64,000 nt of DNA from Turnera subulata (Eukaryota; Streptophyta; Magnoliopsida; Malpighiales; Passifloraceae), in the NCBI GenBank assembly GCA_028386065.3, contig JAKUCV010002055.1:189803-253802 (forward strand), written 5' to 3'. The first letter of the stretch is position 1. Every line of letters begins with the position of its first letter. Made by a program: the position numbers and the translations under genes. Shown here piece after piece: positions 13,601 to 25,639 of the stretch. The notes beneath the pieces are model-generated. The model was not told the origin of the DNA. It did not search any database and was given only the letters and a program-made list of their open reading frames with translations.

Positions 13601-14527
13601 TAAAATAGATTTATAAGAGAATTTATAAGGTGATTTAAAGATAATTTTTATTAAAAAAGGATGAAATTGTATTTTCTAATTAGAAAACAAACATCTACTT
13701 CTTTGTGAAAGAAAATTAGAAAATATTTTTAAAAGTGAGATTTCAGACGAGACTAAAAATTGATATGTGGTATATATATGATTTAAGCTTAAAATTTTAG
13801 TTGTTAAGCAAGGTGGAATGTTTGTGATTGATGAGAATATTAATATAATAAGTTATAACCAAATTGGAGCGTAAGACAAATAATTTCCTTTTTGGTCAGT
13901 CTTGTAAAAATAAATTTACATAGAAATATTTATTAAGTTAATTTTATAAATCTTAACTATTTTTCTTTTGTAATATATATAGTTACATCATAGTTAATTA
14001 CTTTATTTTTAGTGATTTTAATTTATTAATTAATCAATAAGAAAATGTTAGAAAATGTATCCCAAATAGTTTACACCATTTTGAAAATATTCACACTAGG
14101 AAAGAAATATTTCATAATTACTAACATTTTAAAACTTTTTAATTTTTTTTTTCACTCACAGACCTTCATTAGAAGATGGCAGAAAGTAAAAATTTGAATG
14201 ATTTAATGGAGGGAACACAAAGCGCCATGTGCATTTCATTTGGGCGCCACAAAAGACCAAAAGAATATGGGTTGGAGCCAAAAATTTTCCATCCAATACT
14301 GTGTTAGATGGAAATTGGATGGAATTCGTATCCATCCAACTTTAAGTTGGATGGAAATCAAATGGAAATTTTTTTGTCAGATGGGCCCTTAGTTTTGGAT
14401 GGAGACTTGATGGAAAAATAATGGTTTTTTATTTGGATGGTATAAGGATGGTAATTGGATGGAAATTTCCATCTGCAGGTTTTGGATGGAAAATGTTGGA
14501 TGGAAAATGGGCTGGAAATTGGTAGTG
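10617..14527. mobile_element. Non-autonomous CACTA (En/Spm-type) transposon
   Basis: The ends are perfect inverted repeats: CACTACCAATTTCCAGCC at 10617 and its complement ending GGTAGTG at 14527. They are flanked by the 3-bp duplication TTT (10614-10616 and 14528-14530), as expected for CACTA elements. Subterminal regions (about 10635-10890 and 14285-14520) are packed with GGATGGAAA-type motifs in both orientations, the arrays bound by CACTA transposases. The 3911-bp interior is AT-rich and encodes no recognisable transposase. The segment near 11230-11900 is richer in GC and may be captured or inserted DNA, but no gene is recognised there. Confidence 0.93.
12879..12995 (-). repeat. Old SINE fragment inside the CACTA element
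   Basis: Diverged match to the SINE at 42790-42974, with ACTGGCTATG, a TTTTCTACATACAC block and a degraded B-box region in the same order. No poly-A tail or target duplication is visible. Confidence 0.5.
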
Positions 14528-15010
14528 TTTCTTCCATTAGATTGGATGATTTATTGCCTTCCATCCACAACACTAATGAGGCTCACATTCCATGAAGTTT
14601 TTTTTTTTTTTTCAAAAAAACAAATCTTCTTGTTACCATATGCAGGACTCAAAAAGAATAGTTGGGTTTGGTTGGGATACTCTTGTAGTATTAAAAAATT
14701 AATTGATGAGGTCGAGGCTCAGATTCCATATAGTCTTTTTCCCTGCTACCATATTAATTATGTGCTTCAATAGGAAGATGATCAAAGTATTGTTTAGTTT
14801 TTGTTGAGAAGAATTTTTTTTTCTTTATTGTACTATACAATAATACAACCATAAAATAGGAGAGATATATAAAAAATAAAAGTACAAATTATTGAAAAAA
14901 ATGAAAGTTCAACGACGATGGAGAGAGAGGATTGGAGAGGAAAAAAGAACCCATATCTTACATTAGCAATACTTTGACATCTAATTTAAATATTCATACA
15001 CCTCTGCAAC

Positions 15011-15275
15011 ATGTTTGGTATCACTTGGAATCAGAATAGAAACGGAATCCTAATCATTTTGTTGTTTGGTATCACATGGAATCGGAATAGAAATGGAATT
15101 TGAATCATTTTGCTGTTTGGTTGGCAATAATTTAAGACATAAATACTAGAATAACTATAGTCTATGACATAAATACTAAAGCGAGGCTGTTTATGGTGAA
15201 ACAAAATCAAACAAAATAGAATAGAATTCTCATTCCTATTCTCATTCTCATTCCTTGTGTACCAAACATACCAAA
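15011..15275. repeat. MITE-like inverted repeat (TGTTTGGTA ends)
   Basis: The left arm TGTTTGGTATCACTTGGAAT (repeated once internally near 15064) is mirrored at the right end by the complement of TGTTTGGTACACAAGGAAT. The interior is non-coding. The superfamily cannot be assigned and no clear target duplication was found. Confidence 0.5.
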
Positions 15276-15451
15276 CATAGCCAGGTACTAATGTTACCAT
15301 CTGTTCCACCTGACACCAATAATATTGTGACACATCAGCATATAAAACACGAAATATATAATCGGAACAAAGAAACTCTACGGTATACAATCAGGATAGA
15401 TAAACCGGAACAAAGTCTGGCCTAATTTTGTGGGTATAGCGCACTGCATTC

Positions 15452-15624
15452 TTTTTTTGGTTCCCATCTAGTATCCGGAGCTTTGCCCCGACTAATCCGG
15501 TTCGACCCGGGACGCACACCTGGGTATGGTGAGTAACTCTCCCAATGGAAATTTTCTGCATACACCAGGACTTGAACCCGAAACCTCTTTTAAGCAAAAC
15601 CAAATTACTTACCACTTAGAACCA
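15452..15624 (-). repeat. tRNA-derived SINE (Au-like)
   Basis: Read on the minus strand, a pol III A/B-box head (B box GGTTCAAGTCC at about 15570) is followed by a body with CCCAGGTGTGCGTCCC and a terminal A run. It is flanked by an imperfect duplication of about 13 bp (AGCGCACTGCATTC at 15438, AGCGCAGGCATTC at 15625). The same family occurs at 42790. The Au family name rests on resemblance from memory only. Confidence 0.75.
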
Positions 15625-16370
15625 AGCGCAGGCATTCTTTCCCCCAAACTGCTGAGAAGTTTCGATGCGGATTATTGTTTGTTTTATAATAATCTTGGAA
15701 TTCAACACGCAAATCCAATAATTAAGGTTCATATGTGTTGCTCGATGGAGATTGGTTTAGGGAAGCAGTAATTTTAAAGGTTAAAACTTTAATTTTGGAT
15801 CACCTGTGTGAATGCATATGTTTATGCATATCGATTGGAAGAGGCTCGGCAGTTTCTTCTTCCTTCTTTTTTTTTTTTCTCACTAGGCTGGAGACTCTCT
15901 CAGTTTTATATGAGCCCTTGCATCTTCAAGATCATTGCATTACGATTGTGGAAAATTACAAGTCAAGCAAGTCGTCGTGATATGATTATAATTAACATAT
16001 CATGAATCACATTTTCAGTTTTGCTTCCTAAATACGTCCTGGTAGTAGCTAATTTAAAATTTGAGTATTGGCTTCAAAGTCTCCAAATAAAATCAAGATC
16101 GGCCACTAATTCACATTAATTAACTCGAATCTTGACAAATTAGTAGTGGTTGTATAAGATTGAATGATTACACAACACATTATTCACAGCCAGGCGGGGC
16201 ACAGGAGTGACTTGTGTGTTTCTTTTATAAATTAATCAAAAAGCAATGACTTCTTTTTTTCGTCTTAATTGGTGTTTCTTCCATTTTTGCATGCATTCTA
16301 GTTATTTATACACAGACTACGAATCTCCACCTCATCAACCCATCTCATATTCTCATTGCTGGAAAAAGAT

Positions 16371-19300
16371 ATGGGATTAATTAACACAGTCCTTGTTTCC
16401 TTTTCCATTCTCCTCCTTCTTGTCTCTCTACCCTTTATTTTCTCATCTGCATCATATGCCACTATTACTACAGGCAATGAAACAGAAAGACTAAGCCTGC
16501 TCAAAATCAAGACCCAAATAACAAGTGACCCTTTTGGTGTTTTGGGCTCCTGGAACGAAACCGTCCATTTTTGCCAACGGTATGGTGTTGCTTGTGGTCG
16601 AAGGCACCAAAGAGTCACCAAGTTGCAGCTCAACTCCTCAAAACTTGAAGGCTTCCTTTCTCCGCATATTGGGAACTTGAGCTTCTTAAAGGAATTATGG
16701 CTCGGTGACAACAGCTTTAAAGGCGATATCCCACCACAAGTTAGCCATTTGCGAAGATTGCAAGTACTAGCGCTGCACAACAATTCTTTCACTGGAAATA
16801 TCCCAGCAAACTTACAGCTTGCTCTAACCTCCAAACAATCTATCTTTATAACAATAAGCTGGTTGATAAGATTCCAGAGGAGCTTGGTTCTATCCCAAAC
16901 CTCCAACACCTTCACATTGATAGAAATAGGCTAACCGGAAGCATCCCTCCTTCTTTAGGAAACCTTTCGTCTTTGACACTACTTTTCACATCACTCAATA
17001 ACTTGGGTGGTAGCATACCCGAATCCCTAACCCAGCTGAAAAACCTAAAGATCCTTGCCCTGGAATACAATAATTTGTCAGGTATCATCCCTCCCCTGTT
17101 ATACAATGGAAACAGATTGCATGGCACTCTCCCTAGAGAATTAGGCATCTCTCTTCCCAATCTTAACGTCTTCAACATTGACAATAATTATTTTACGGGG
17201 AATCTTCCGGTCTCCATATCCAATGCCTCAAACTTGGTTGAGCTATCTATTAGTTACAATCAGCTGGCTGGAAATGTTCCAAATCTCGAGAACCTTCATA
17301 GGTTGGAATGGTTCAGCGGCTTCCCCAATAGGCTGGGAGGTAGTGAAGACGACTTGAGCTTTGTTTCCTCTTTATCAAATGCCACCCATTTGCGCGTTCT
17401 GGCCTTTGAAAGAAACAACTTTGAAGGCATGTTGCCTGAATCTATAGCCAACCTCTCCACTACAACTGAATTGTTGTCTCTTGGTTCGAACCAAATATCT
17501 GGAACCATCCCGGCTGGAATTCATAATCTTGAAAACTTGCAGGTATTATATTTATTCAACAACAAACTCACCGGAGCCGTTCCCTCTGAAATTGGAATGC
17601 TGAAAAAGCTTGAGGATTTTGAAATTGACGGAAATGCTTTCTCTGGTAACATTCCAGGATCCATAGGAAATCTAACCTCGTTAACTCATTTGAGTTTAGC
17701 AGGTAAGAATTTTCAAGGCCACATCCCTTCATCTATTGGCAAGTGCCAAAACTTGTTAAGTCTGGATCTATCTGACAACAGTCTAACTGGTACTATTTCT
17801 GCGGAGATATTTGGTATCACTTCCCTGTCAATCTGGCTAGACTTGTCTCATAACGGTCTGAGGGGTTCCCTTCCAAAGGAAGTTGGAAATTTGAGAAATC
17901 TCGGCCAACTCTATCTATCTTACAACATGTTATCTGGCAAAATTCCTAGCGATATTGGACATTGTGAGAGCATGGAGACACTTAGGTTGGACGCGAATTT
18001 TTTGCAAGGAAACATCCCTCCAAGTTTCAGTTTGCTTAGAGGGATTCAAGACATAGATCTTTCTGCTAACAATTTCACGGGCAGCATTCCACTATTTCTT
18101 GAGGAATAAAAAGTATTGGAATACCTGAATCTCTCTCATAATGCTTTTGTGGGTGAAGTACCAACCAAAGGAGTCTTCAGCAATTCAAGTGCAGCCTTTT
18201 TGATGGGAAACGATATGCTGTGTGGAGGCATTCCTGAATTTCATTTGCCAAAATGCATAGTCAAACAGTCACATATGAAGAAGAGATCCAACCTTGTTGT
18301 CGTGATAGTGGCAACAGTTTCTGTGTTGTTGGGAGCAAGTTCAGTCTTGTATTGTTTGTATCTTGCTTCAGGGAAGAAAAAAAGAGAAGAACCTGTTGAA
18401 AATCCTCTAGGCAATTTGCAACTGTCTTATCAAAGTCTGCTCAGAGCTACAGATGGCTTTTCTACTACAAACTTGATAGGAATGGGTAGCTTTGGGTCTC
18501 TGTACAGAGGAATTATTGGAGAAGCTGAGAGCACAACAATCGCAGTCAAGGTTTTAAACCTTGTGCACCCTTCAGCTTCCAAAAGTTTCCCAGCAGAATG
18601 TGATGCCTTGCGCAAGGTCAGACATCGAAATCTTGTGAAGATACTAACTGTCTGTTCAGGTATTGATTATCAAGGAAAAGACTTCAAGGCTATTGTTTAC
18701 GAGTTCATGGCGAATGGAATGCTCGACCAGTGGTTGCATCATCCCCCACCTCATGCAGAAGATGAGACACCAAAGACTTTGAGCTTCTTTCAAAGGCTAA
18801 ATATTGCCATTGATGTGGCTTGTGCGCTGGATTGTCTGCATCATCAATGCGAGATACCATTAGTCCATTGTGATATCAAGCCAAGCAATATCCTTCTCAA
18901 TGATGATATGACGGCACATGTTGGTGATTTCGGATCAGCAAGATTCGTATTTGAAACAAACCCTGCAAGTCAAACAAGTTCTACTGGAATAAAAGGAACT
19001 GTAGGTTATGCTCCTCCAGGTAAAACTTATTTCACGCACAAAATATTTTGGTAGAATATTTGATTTATTTTCAATCAAAATCAGCTAGTATTCTTTTTTG
19101 TCACTTGCAGAGTATGGAATGGGAAGTGGAGTTTCAACATATGGGGATGCTTACAGTTATGGCATCCTTTTGTTGGAGTTGTTTACAGGGAAGAGGCCTA
19201 CTCATGACATGTTCAAAGATGGACTGAACCTCCACGAATTTGGTAAGGTTGCTTTGTCCGAAGAAGAACGATTGCCTTATATCTTGGATCCCATGCTGTT

Positions 19301-19499
19301 TCAGGAAACATTTGGTGGGAATATGAATAGGAACAAGAGAGTGAAGGATTGCTTGATTGGGATATTTGAGATTGGTGTTTGTTGCTCCATAGAATTTACA
19401 GAGGGAAGGATGAACATGAGGGATGCCACTACAGAACTCATGTCCATCAGAAGCAAACTTGAAAGACCTGCTATAAGAAGGGGTCAAGAAGCTAACTAG
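16371..19499 (+). pseudogene. RLK-1: EFR/Xa21-like LRR-XII receptor kinase pseudogene
   Basis: Closely related to RLK-2, starting at the same conserved ATG (MGL...). Signal peptide, N-cap, LRR array, membrane span, non-RD kinase (VHCDIKPSN) and the conserved intron (19020-19110, inside the Glu codon of the APE-like motif) are all recognisable. Defects compared with RLK-2 are: a 1-base deletion near 16815 in the third LRR; a 30-base in-frame deletion at about 17108 removing half an LRR; a TAA at 18107-18109 in the last LRRs, where RLK-2 reads Leu-Gln; and a Ser after DFG (DFGSAR). The kinase half is still open from 18110 to the stop at 19497-19499. The 3'-UTR intron donor kept in RLK-4 (CAG|GTAATATT) is CAGCTAATATT here. 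Confidence 0.92.
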
Positions 19500-19928
19500 C
19501 AAAAACCTGCAGCTAATATTGCAGTTTACATGAACTTTTAATATTTTTTTTCTTTAAAAAAATTGCAATCGTTTGAAATCTTCTTTTGGAACAGGGTCAT
19601 TCCAGTGTCCAAGTTCGTCAGGTGAATTTGCCATGCAATCTTCATTGCGTAGAATAGTTGTGGTTGTTTTCTTTTTCATTTCTATCTTATATATCCTTCG
19701 TAAACTTGTTCCAGATGTATTTTTTTATCCAGTTTATTAAAACTTGTAATAAATGTACGTCCACGATTTTGTGAATCAGTTGAGAAACTGAATCATTCAT
19801 CTAGATGAGTATACTGAATTGTCAATTTTATGTTTTTTTTGGTTAAAACTCTCCTCAACCTTTAATGTGACTTGATTTCCTCCTGGATGAATTGTCCATA
19901 TTATGGTCTCCAACAAGCCTCACCACTG
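19500..19928. other. 3' flank of RLK-1
   Basis: Contains the 3'-UTR sequence shared by cluster members: GGGTCATTCCAGTGTCCAAG at about 19594 follows the acceptor-like ACAG. Sequence at 19690-19800 has an inverted counterpart at about 31900-32040. Ends at the Copia-2 target site. No gene. Confidence 0.7.
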
Positions 19929-20550
19929 TGTTGGTGCGTTTTCTCTTTTTGGGGCCACCACAAACAAGTGCTGAATTAAGGAAATGGACCACCAAGGAGT
20001 GGCGCACAAAGCTGGAAATGGAGCACTACAGATTTTGCTCCCATGTCCTTGCAATTGTGAATTTTTTGCACAATGGTCCCTGTGAGTTGCCTATAAATAG
20101 GCATCTCATTTATCATCCAAATCATCCCAAACATTCACAAGAAGTGAATAAGAGAGTGAGAGAGAGAGTGAAAGAGAGTGTGGAAAGGAGGGAAGAAAAA
20201 TTAGGAAGAAAATATTTTTCTTCAAATCCCCTCTTAAATTAGGGAGTGACAAAATAGTGAGGAAAAATACCTTAGGGGTATTTTTGACAAACACTTAGAA
20301 AACATCTTGTGGGGCACTATTTTGGGTAGGACTCTAAGTTTATCATACCCCTATTTAGGGAAGTCTCTCTTGTAAGCCTACTATTTTATAGTGGAAGATT
20401 TTCCGGTGAGATCGGGATTATGGACGTAGCCCAGTATTTGGGTGAACCACGTTAAATACTGTGTGTCATTTATCTCTTTTTGTCCTCCACTTGTTCATTT
20501 CCTTGCTTGGGTGATATTATTTCCGCAAGATAGTGCCACCGGGCCCAACA
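19929..20550 (+). repeat. 5' LTR of Copia-2
   Basis: 622 bp, with a TATA box (CCTATAAATAGG) at about 20089 and a GAGAGTGAGAGAGAG tract at about 20150 downstream of it. Very similar to 24295-24917. Confidence 0.95.
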
Positions 20551-20818
20551 ACTGGTAGCGGAGCAGAAGGTTTGTGCTTTGTCAGGTGCAATGTTGTGAA
20601 TTAATATAATGTGCAAGCAAGTCCTGTCTAGGAGGCTGGGTTTTAAGTGAACCTTTGTTCCTCCAGTCTTTCCTGAGGATTTATCTTGGAATGATAATTT
20701 TGTCTTAGGAGATCGGCTAGGCCATCTTTCCTGGGAATTATCGAATCAGTTCAATTCACTACTTGCACGGGCACTATTCACCGCAAGGATTTTCCTAGAT
20801 CGAGGAGGTAGTCAGTCT

Positions 20819-23800
20819 TTGATCCAGATGGAGGGGAGGACAAACAAGATGATTACTCTAGGCGGCACAAATTACCACTTATGGAGAAACAAGATGAAGG
20901 ATCTCCTATTCGTGACGAAGATGCATTTACCGGTGTTCAGTACGGTAAAGCCTCAAGATAAGTCAGACGAGGAGTGGGATTTTGAACACATCCAAGTCTG
21001 CGGCTATGTACGGCAATTTGTTAAGAATAATGTTTACAACCACATTTCTGGCATTGAGCATGCTAGAACATTGTGGGAGAAGCTCGAAGAATTATATGCC
21101 TCAAAGACAGGGAACAACAAGCTATTTTACTTGATGAAGTTGATGCAAGTAAAATACCAGGAAGACAAATTGATTGCAGATCACCTTAATGAGATGCAAG
21201 GGATCGTGGATCAGTTGGCTAGTATGGACATAAAATTCGATGATAAGGTGCTTGCTCTTATGGTCTTGGCGAGACTCCCAGATTCATGGGAAACCTTGAA
21301 GGTTTCAATCACAAACTCTGCACCTAATGGTGTCTTGAGTATGGTAACCGTCAAAAGTGGCATTCTGAATGAAGAGATGAGACGAAGAACACAAGGCTCG
21401 TCTTCTTCATAGTCAGAGGTCTTGGCTACAGTGACGAGGGGGAGAAGTCAAAACAAGGTTCAAAACAACCGAGACAAGAGCAGAGGAAAGTCCAACAAAT
21501 TTGCCAATGTTGAGTGCCATTACTGCAAGAAGAAGGGCCACATCAAGAGATTCTGCCGACAGTTCAAAAAGGACCAGAAGAAGAACAAAGGCAAAGATGT
21601 GAAGAAAGAAGATAGCAGTGATGATGAAGCGAACTCTCTTGGAGAATTCAATGTAGTTTGTGATGATGATATCATCAACCTTACTATCCAAGAGTCAAGC
21701 TGGGTAGTTGATAGTGGTGCTACTGTTCATGTTACACCACGGAGAGAACTCTTCTCATCTTACACTCCTGGTAATTTTGGGACTGTAAGAATGGGGAATG
21801 ATAAATTCTCAACGGTCGTCGGCAAAGGAGATGTTTGCTTTGAGACCATGAATGGGATGAAGCTGCTTCTGAGAGATGTCAGGCATGTTCCAGATATGCG
21901 CCTGAATCTAATCTCTGTTGATAAGCTAGACGAGGAAGGTTTTTGTAATACCTTCTACAATGGTCAATGGAAGGTCACCAAAGGCTCGTTGGTGGTGGCA
22001 CGTGGAACAAAAGTGTCAAAGTTGTATGTGACCCAGGCAAGAATTCCTCAACAAATGACAAATGTTGCGGAAAATGAAGACAAGGTCCAGTTATGGCATA
22101 AACGCCTTGGACACATAGGTGAGAAGTCAATGGTGAAGCTGGTCAAGAAGAATGTTCTGTCAGGATTGAATCAAATCCAGCTAAAGAAGTGCAATCACTG
22201 TCTAGCTGGCAAGCAAAATAGAGATTCTTTCAAGAGCTTTCCTCCTTCTAGAAAGAAAGATGTGCTAGAACTGGTACACTCAGATCTCTGCGGGCCTTTC
22301 AACATGTCCCTTGGTGGTGCCCAGTATTTTGTGACCTTCATTGATGATCACTCACGAAAAACCTGGGCTTACACATTGAAGTCTAAAGATCAAGTTTTGT
22401 CAGTCTTGAAGCAATTTCTAACTATGGTGGAAAGGGAGACAGGAAAGAAGCTGAAGTGCATCCGGACAGATAATGGCGGTGAATACATAGGTCCATTTGA
22501 TGCTTACTGCAAAGAGCATGGTATTCGGCATCAGTTTACTCCACCCAAAACTCCACAGTTGAATGGCCTAGCTGAGAGGATGAACAGAACTTTGATTGAG
22601 AGAACAAGATGCTAATCAAGTAATTCTCCTTATCGCACAAGGTCCGGAAGAGCCGTGCAACCCTCTACTAGGTACTCTCCAAACGAGTATTCATTACTCA
22701 CTGATGGGGGAGAGCCAGAAAGCTATGATGAAGCTGTTAGTGATGAGCATAAGGAGAAGTGGATTCAAGCCATGCGAGAAGAGATGAAATCCTTGCATGA
22801 GAACAAGACATTTAAGCTGGTGAAGCTGCCTAAAGGCAAGAGAGCTTTAAAAAACAAGTGGGTGTTCAGGATCAAGCATGAAGAGCACAGTCCACTTCCA
22901 AGATTCAAATCAAGATTAGATGTCAAAGGTTTCAGTCAAAGGAAAGGGATGGACTTTGATGAAATCTTCTCACCAGTAGTGAAAATTACCTCAATCCGCA
23001 CCGTGCTGGGATTAGCTGCGAGTCTTAACCTGGAGGTTGAGCAGATGGATGTCAAAACAGCCTTCCTACATGGTGATTTGGAAGAAGAAATATACATAGA
23101 GCAGCCAGAGGGTTTCCAGCGGAAAGAAATAGAGGACTATGTTTGCAGATTGAAGAAGAGCCTCTACGGCTTAAAACAAGCCCCAAGACAGTGGTATAAG
23201 AAGTTTGAGTCTGTGATGGGGCAACAGGGATACAAGAAGACTACTTCAGACCACTATGTATTCGTCCAGAAATTTTCTGACGATGACTTCATCATCCTAT
23301 TGCTCTATGTGGATGATATGCTGATTGTTGGCCTGAATGTTTCCAGAATCAATAGCTTGAAAGCACAGCTAAGCAAGTTTTTCGCCATGAAAGACTTGGG
23401 GCCAGCAAAACAAATTCTCGGGATGAGAATTGTTCGAGATCGACAAGCCAAGAAGATATGGCTGTCCCAAGAGAAGTACATAGAGAAGGTACTTCAACGG
23501 TTCAACATGGATAAAGCTAAAGCAGTTAGTTGTCCTCTTGCTAACTACTTTAGACTAAGTCCTGAGCAGAGTCCATCTACGGATGAGGAGAAGAAAGAGA
23601 TGGAGCGGATTCCATATGCCTCAGCAGTGGGAAGCTTGATGTATGTCATGGTATGTACCCGACCAGACATTGCTCACGCAGTCAGAGTGGTGAGCCGATA
23701 CCTTTCTAATCCTGGTAAATAGCATTGGAATGCTGTCAAGTGGATTTTCAGGTATCTGTGAGGAACCTCCAAAATGTGCCTGTGTTTTGGAGAAGACAAA

Positions 23801-24277
23801 CCTGTGTTGGTTGGATACATCGATGCAGATATGGCTGGTGATGTTAGTTCCAGAAAATCTATATCAGGATACCTGATTAATTTTTCAGGGGGAGCTGTGT
23901 CATGGCAATCAAGGTTACAGAAGTGTGTTGCTCTGTCAACTACAGAAGCCGAGTTCATTGCAGCAACGGAAGCATGCAGGGAGTTATTGTGGAAGAAGAA
24001 GTTCTTAACTGAACTTGGATTCTCGCAAGATAGTTATCTGCTATTTTGTGATAGTCAAAGTGCTATCCAACTTGTGGAGAATGCCTCCTTTCATTCCAGA
24101 TCGAAACACATTGATGTGAGATACAATTGGATCAGGGATGTATTGGAGAAGAAGAAGTTGCAACTCGAGAAGATCCATACAGATGAGAATGGATCTGACA
24201 TGCTGACGAAGACACTTCCAAGAAGGAAGTTTGAATATTGCCGCGAAGCTGCCGGGATGGTGGATTCCCCCATGTAG
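20819..24277 (+). pseudogene. Copia-2 gag-pol polyprotein with four in-frame stops
   Basis: A single uninterrupted frame carries gag (UBN2-type capsid), a CCHC knuckle (21515-21556), protease (WVVDSGAT), integrase (HHCC zinc finger, DNGGEY), RT (YVDDM at about 23309) and RNase H. Stops lie at 21410-21412 (TAG, between capsid and zinc knuckle), 22613-22615, 23720-23722 (TAG) and 23759-23761. Between the integrase core and RT roughly a kilobase expected in this family is missing, so the integrase C-terminal domain is lost. The true translation start is probably the ATG at 20828. No frameshift is seen. Inactive as a whole, though the capsid segment is intact. Confidence 0.94.
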
Positions 24278-24294
24278 TAGGAAAGGGGGAGAAT

Positions 24295-24917
24295 TGTTGG
24301 TGCGTTTCCTCCTTTTGGGGGCCACCACAAACAAGTGCTGCATTAAGGAAATGGAGCATCAAGGAGAGGCGCACAAAGCTGGAAATGGAGCACTACAGAT
24401 TTTGCTCCCATGTCCCTGCAACTGTGAATTTTTTGCACAATGGTCCCTGTGAGTTGCCTATAAATAGGCAGCTCATTTATCATCCAAATCATCCCAAACA
24501 TTCACAAGAAGTGAATAAGAGAGTGAGAGAGAGAGTGAAAGAGAGTGTGGAAAGTAGGGAAGAAAAATTAGGAAGAAAATATTTTTCTTCAAATCCCCTC
24601 TTAAATTAGGGAGTGACAAAATAGTGAGGAAAAATACCTTAGGGGTATTTTTGACAAGCACTTGGAAAACACCTTGTGGGGCACTATTTTGGGTAGGACT
24701 CTAAGTTTATCATACCCCTATTTAGGAAAGTCTCTCTTGTAAGCCTACTATTTTATAGTGGAAGATTTTCCGGTGGGATAGGGATTGTGGACGTAGCCCG
24801 GTATTTGGGTGAACCACGTTAAATACTGTGTGTCATTTATCTCTTTTTGTCCTCCACTTGTTCATTTCCTTGCTTAGGTGATATTATTTCCGCAAGATAG
24901 TGCCACCGGGCCCAACA
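24295..24917 (+). repeat. 3' LTR of Copia-2
   Basis: 623 bp, nearly identical to the 5' LTR, which indicates recent insertion. Preceded by a purine-rich tract and followed by the CACTG duplication. Confidence 0.95.
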
Positions 24918-25271
24918 CACTGTTCCTCCTGATCTTCCAATTTTATGTATTTTGCCACTGCGTATAAGGTGTTCTATCTAACCTTAAACCTATCCGAAGA
25001 TTCTCTTATATCAAAGATGAATGTTCTCTAGATATGTCTAAAGCTGTGTAATGTTGCTACTTGCTATTATGGATGTTGTGTTCAGATTGTGTGAAAATTT
25101 ATCCAAAATAAATATATTTTTGGGTAGTAAGTATGTGATTATCATTGACTTGGTCAACTTCAGTAATTATAGTTCACTTAAGTCCGAAAAAGAAAAGACT
25201 TTGAATTGTCTTGGTCTCTGCTTGTTTCCATCAGCTCTACTTATTTTTTGAAAAGTCTCAATTGGAAACTA

Positions 25272-25547
25272 CTCCCTTTGTTTCTCAATATAAGATCTTT
25301 TAGACTTTATATTTTGTTTCACAATATAAGAACGTTTGAGAGTTTTGAGAAACATTAATTATTTTTTTCCATACTTACCCTTATTTAATTAATTATGACA
25401 AGTTGCATTTGAATCTTGATATTAGGATAATAATAAGGATAAGTTGGTAATTTAAATACTAAAATTTAATGTGATGAGGTCTATTTAATGCTTTTTTTTA
25501 AGAGTTGTACAAAAACCTTAAAATCTTATATTGATAAACAAAGGGAG
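25272..25547. repeat. Stowaway-type MITE (Tc1/Mariner)
   Basis: Terminal inverted repeats CTCCCTTTGTTTCTCAATAT and ATATTGATAAACAAAGGGAG are flanked by TA dinucleotides (25270-25271 and 25548-25549), the hallmark of Stowaway elements. 276 bp, non-coding. Confidence 0.9.
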
Positions 25548-25639
25548 TAATGTCTTTTGGAGTGACAGTAGCTAGGAATTTGTTTCCAGAAAATCGAAAA
25601 AGAAGAAAAAGAAACAAATACCCCCCTTAGCTTGGGTAG

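Larger units (their letters stand above)
8573..14595 (+). pseudogene. MIK/MDIS1-like LRR receptor kinase (RD type), broken and split by a CACTA element
   Basis: A signal-peptide-like N terminus, the N-cap (ALLYWKASL...LSSW), and about seven plant LRRs run to about 9330, where a shift breaks the frame. The LRR region then joins straight to the kinase P-loop (IGEGGHGTVYK), so later LRRs and the membrane span are deleted. More breaks follow near 9570 and at a poly-T run at 9717-9727. The catalytic loop VHRDVSSSN and DFG are visible, which makes this an RD kinase unlike the later cluster. Exon 1 ends at 9983 within the PE codon of the APE region; exon 2 begins at 10258 with a 1-base loss near 10289. 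A CACTA transposon occupies 10617-14527; beyond it the same frame resumes for about 20 codons (IRLDDLL...) to TGA at 14593-14595. An ATG at 8591 is an alternative start. Confidence 0.88.
14596..16370. other. Noncoding spacer before RLK-1 with small repeats
   Basis: After the pseudogene stop there is a poly-T run and AT-rich sequence. A MITE-like repeat at 15011-15275 and a SINE at 15452-15624 are listed separately. The last 180 bases resemble the promoters of the other cluster receptors; a TATA-like TTATTTATAC lies at about 16302. No gene seen. Confidence 0.6.
19929..24917 (+). mobile_element. Copia-2, Tork/Tnt1-like LTR retrotransposon
   Basis: Complete two-LTR element flanked by a perfect 5-bp duplication CACTG (19924-19928 and 24918-24922). 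LTRs start TGTTGGTGCG and end CCCAACA. The primer site TGGTAGCGGAGC begins at 20553, and the purine tract GAAAGGGGGAGAA precedes the 3' LTR. It sits in the 3' flank of RLK-1. The coding region has stops and a deletion, so it is non-autonomous. Confidence 0.97.

Noticed and set aside
14642..14773. Short frame after an acceptor-like TATGCAG, ending YHINYVLQ
   Set aside because: No recognisable domain, no partner exon, AT-rich context; could be chance.
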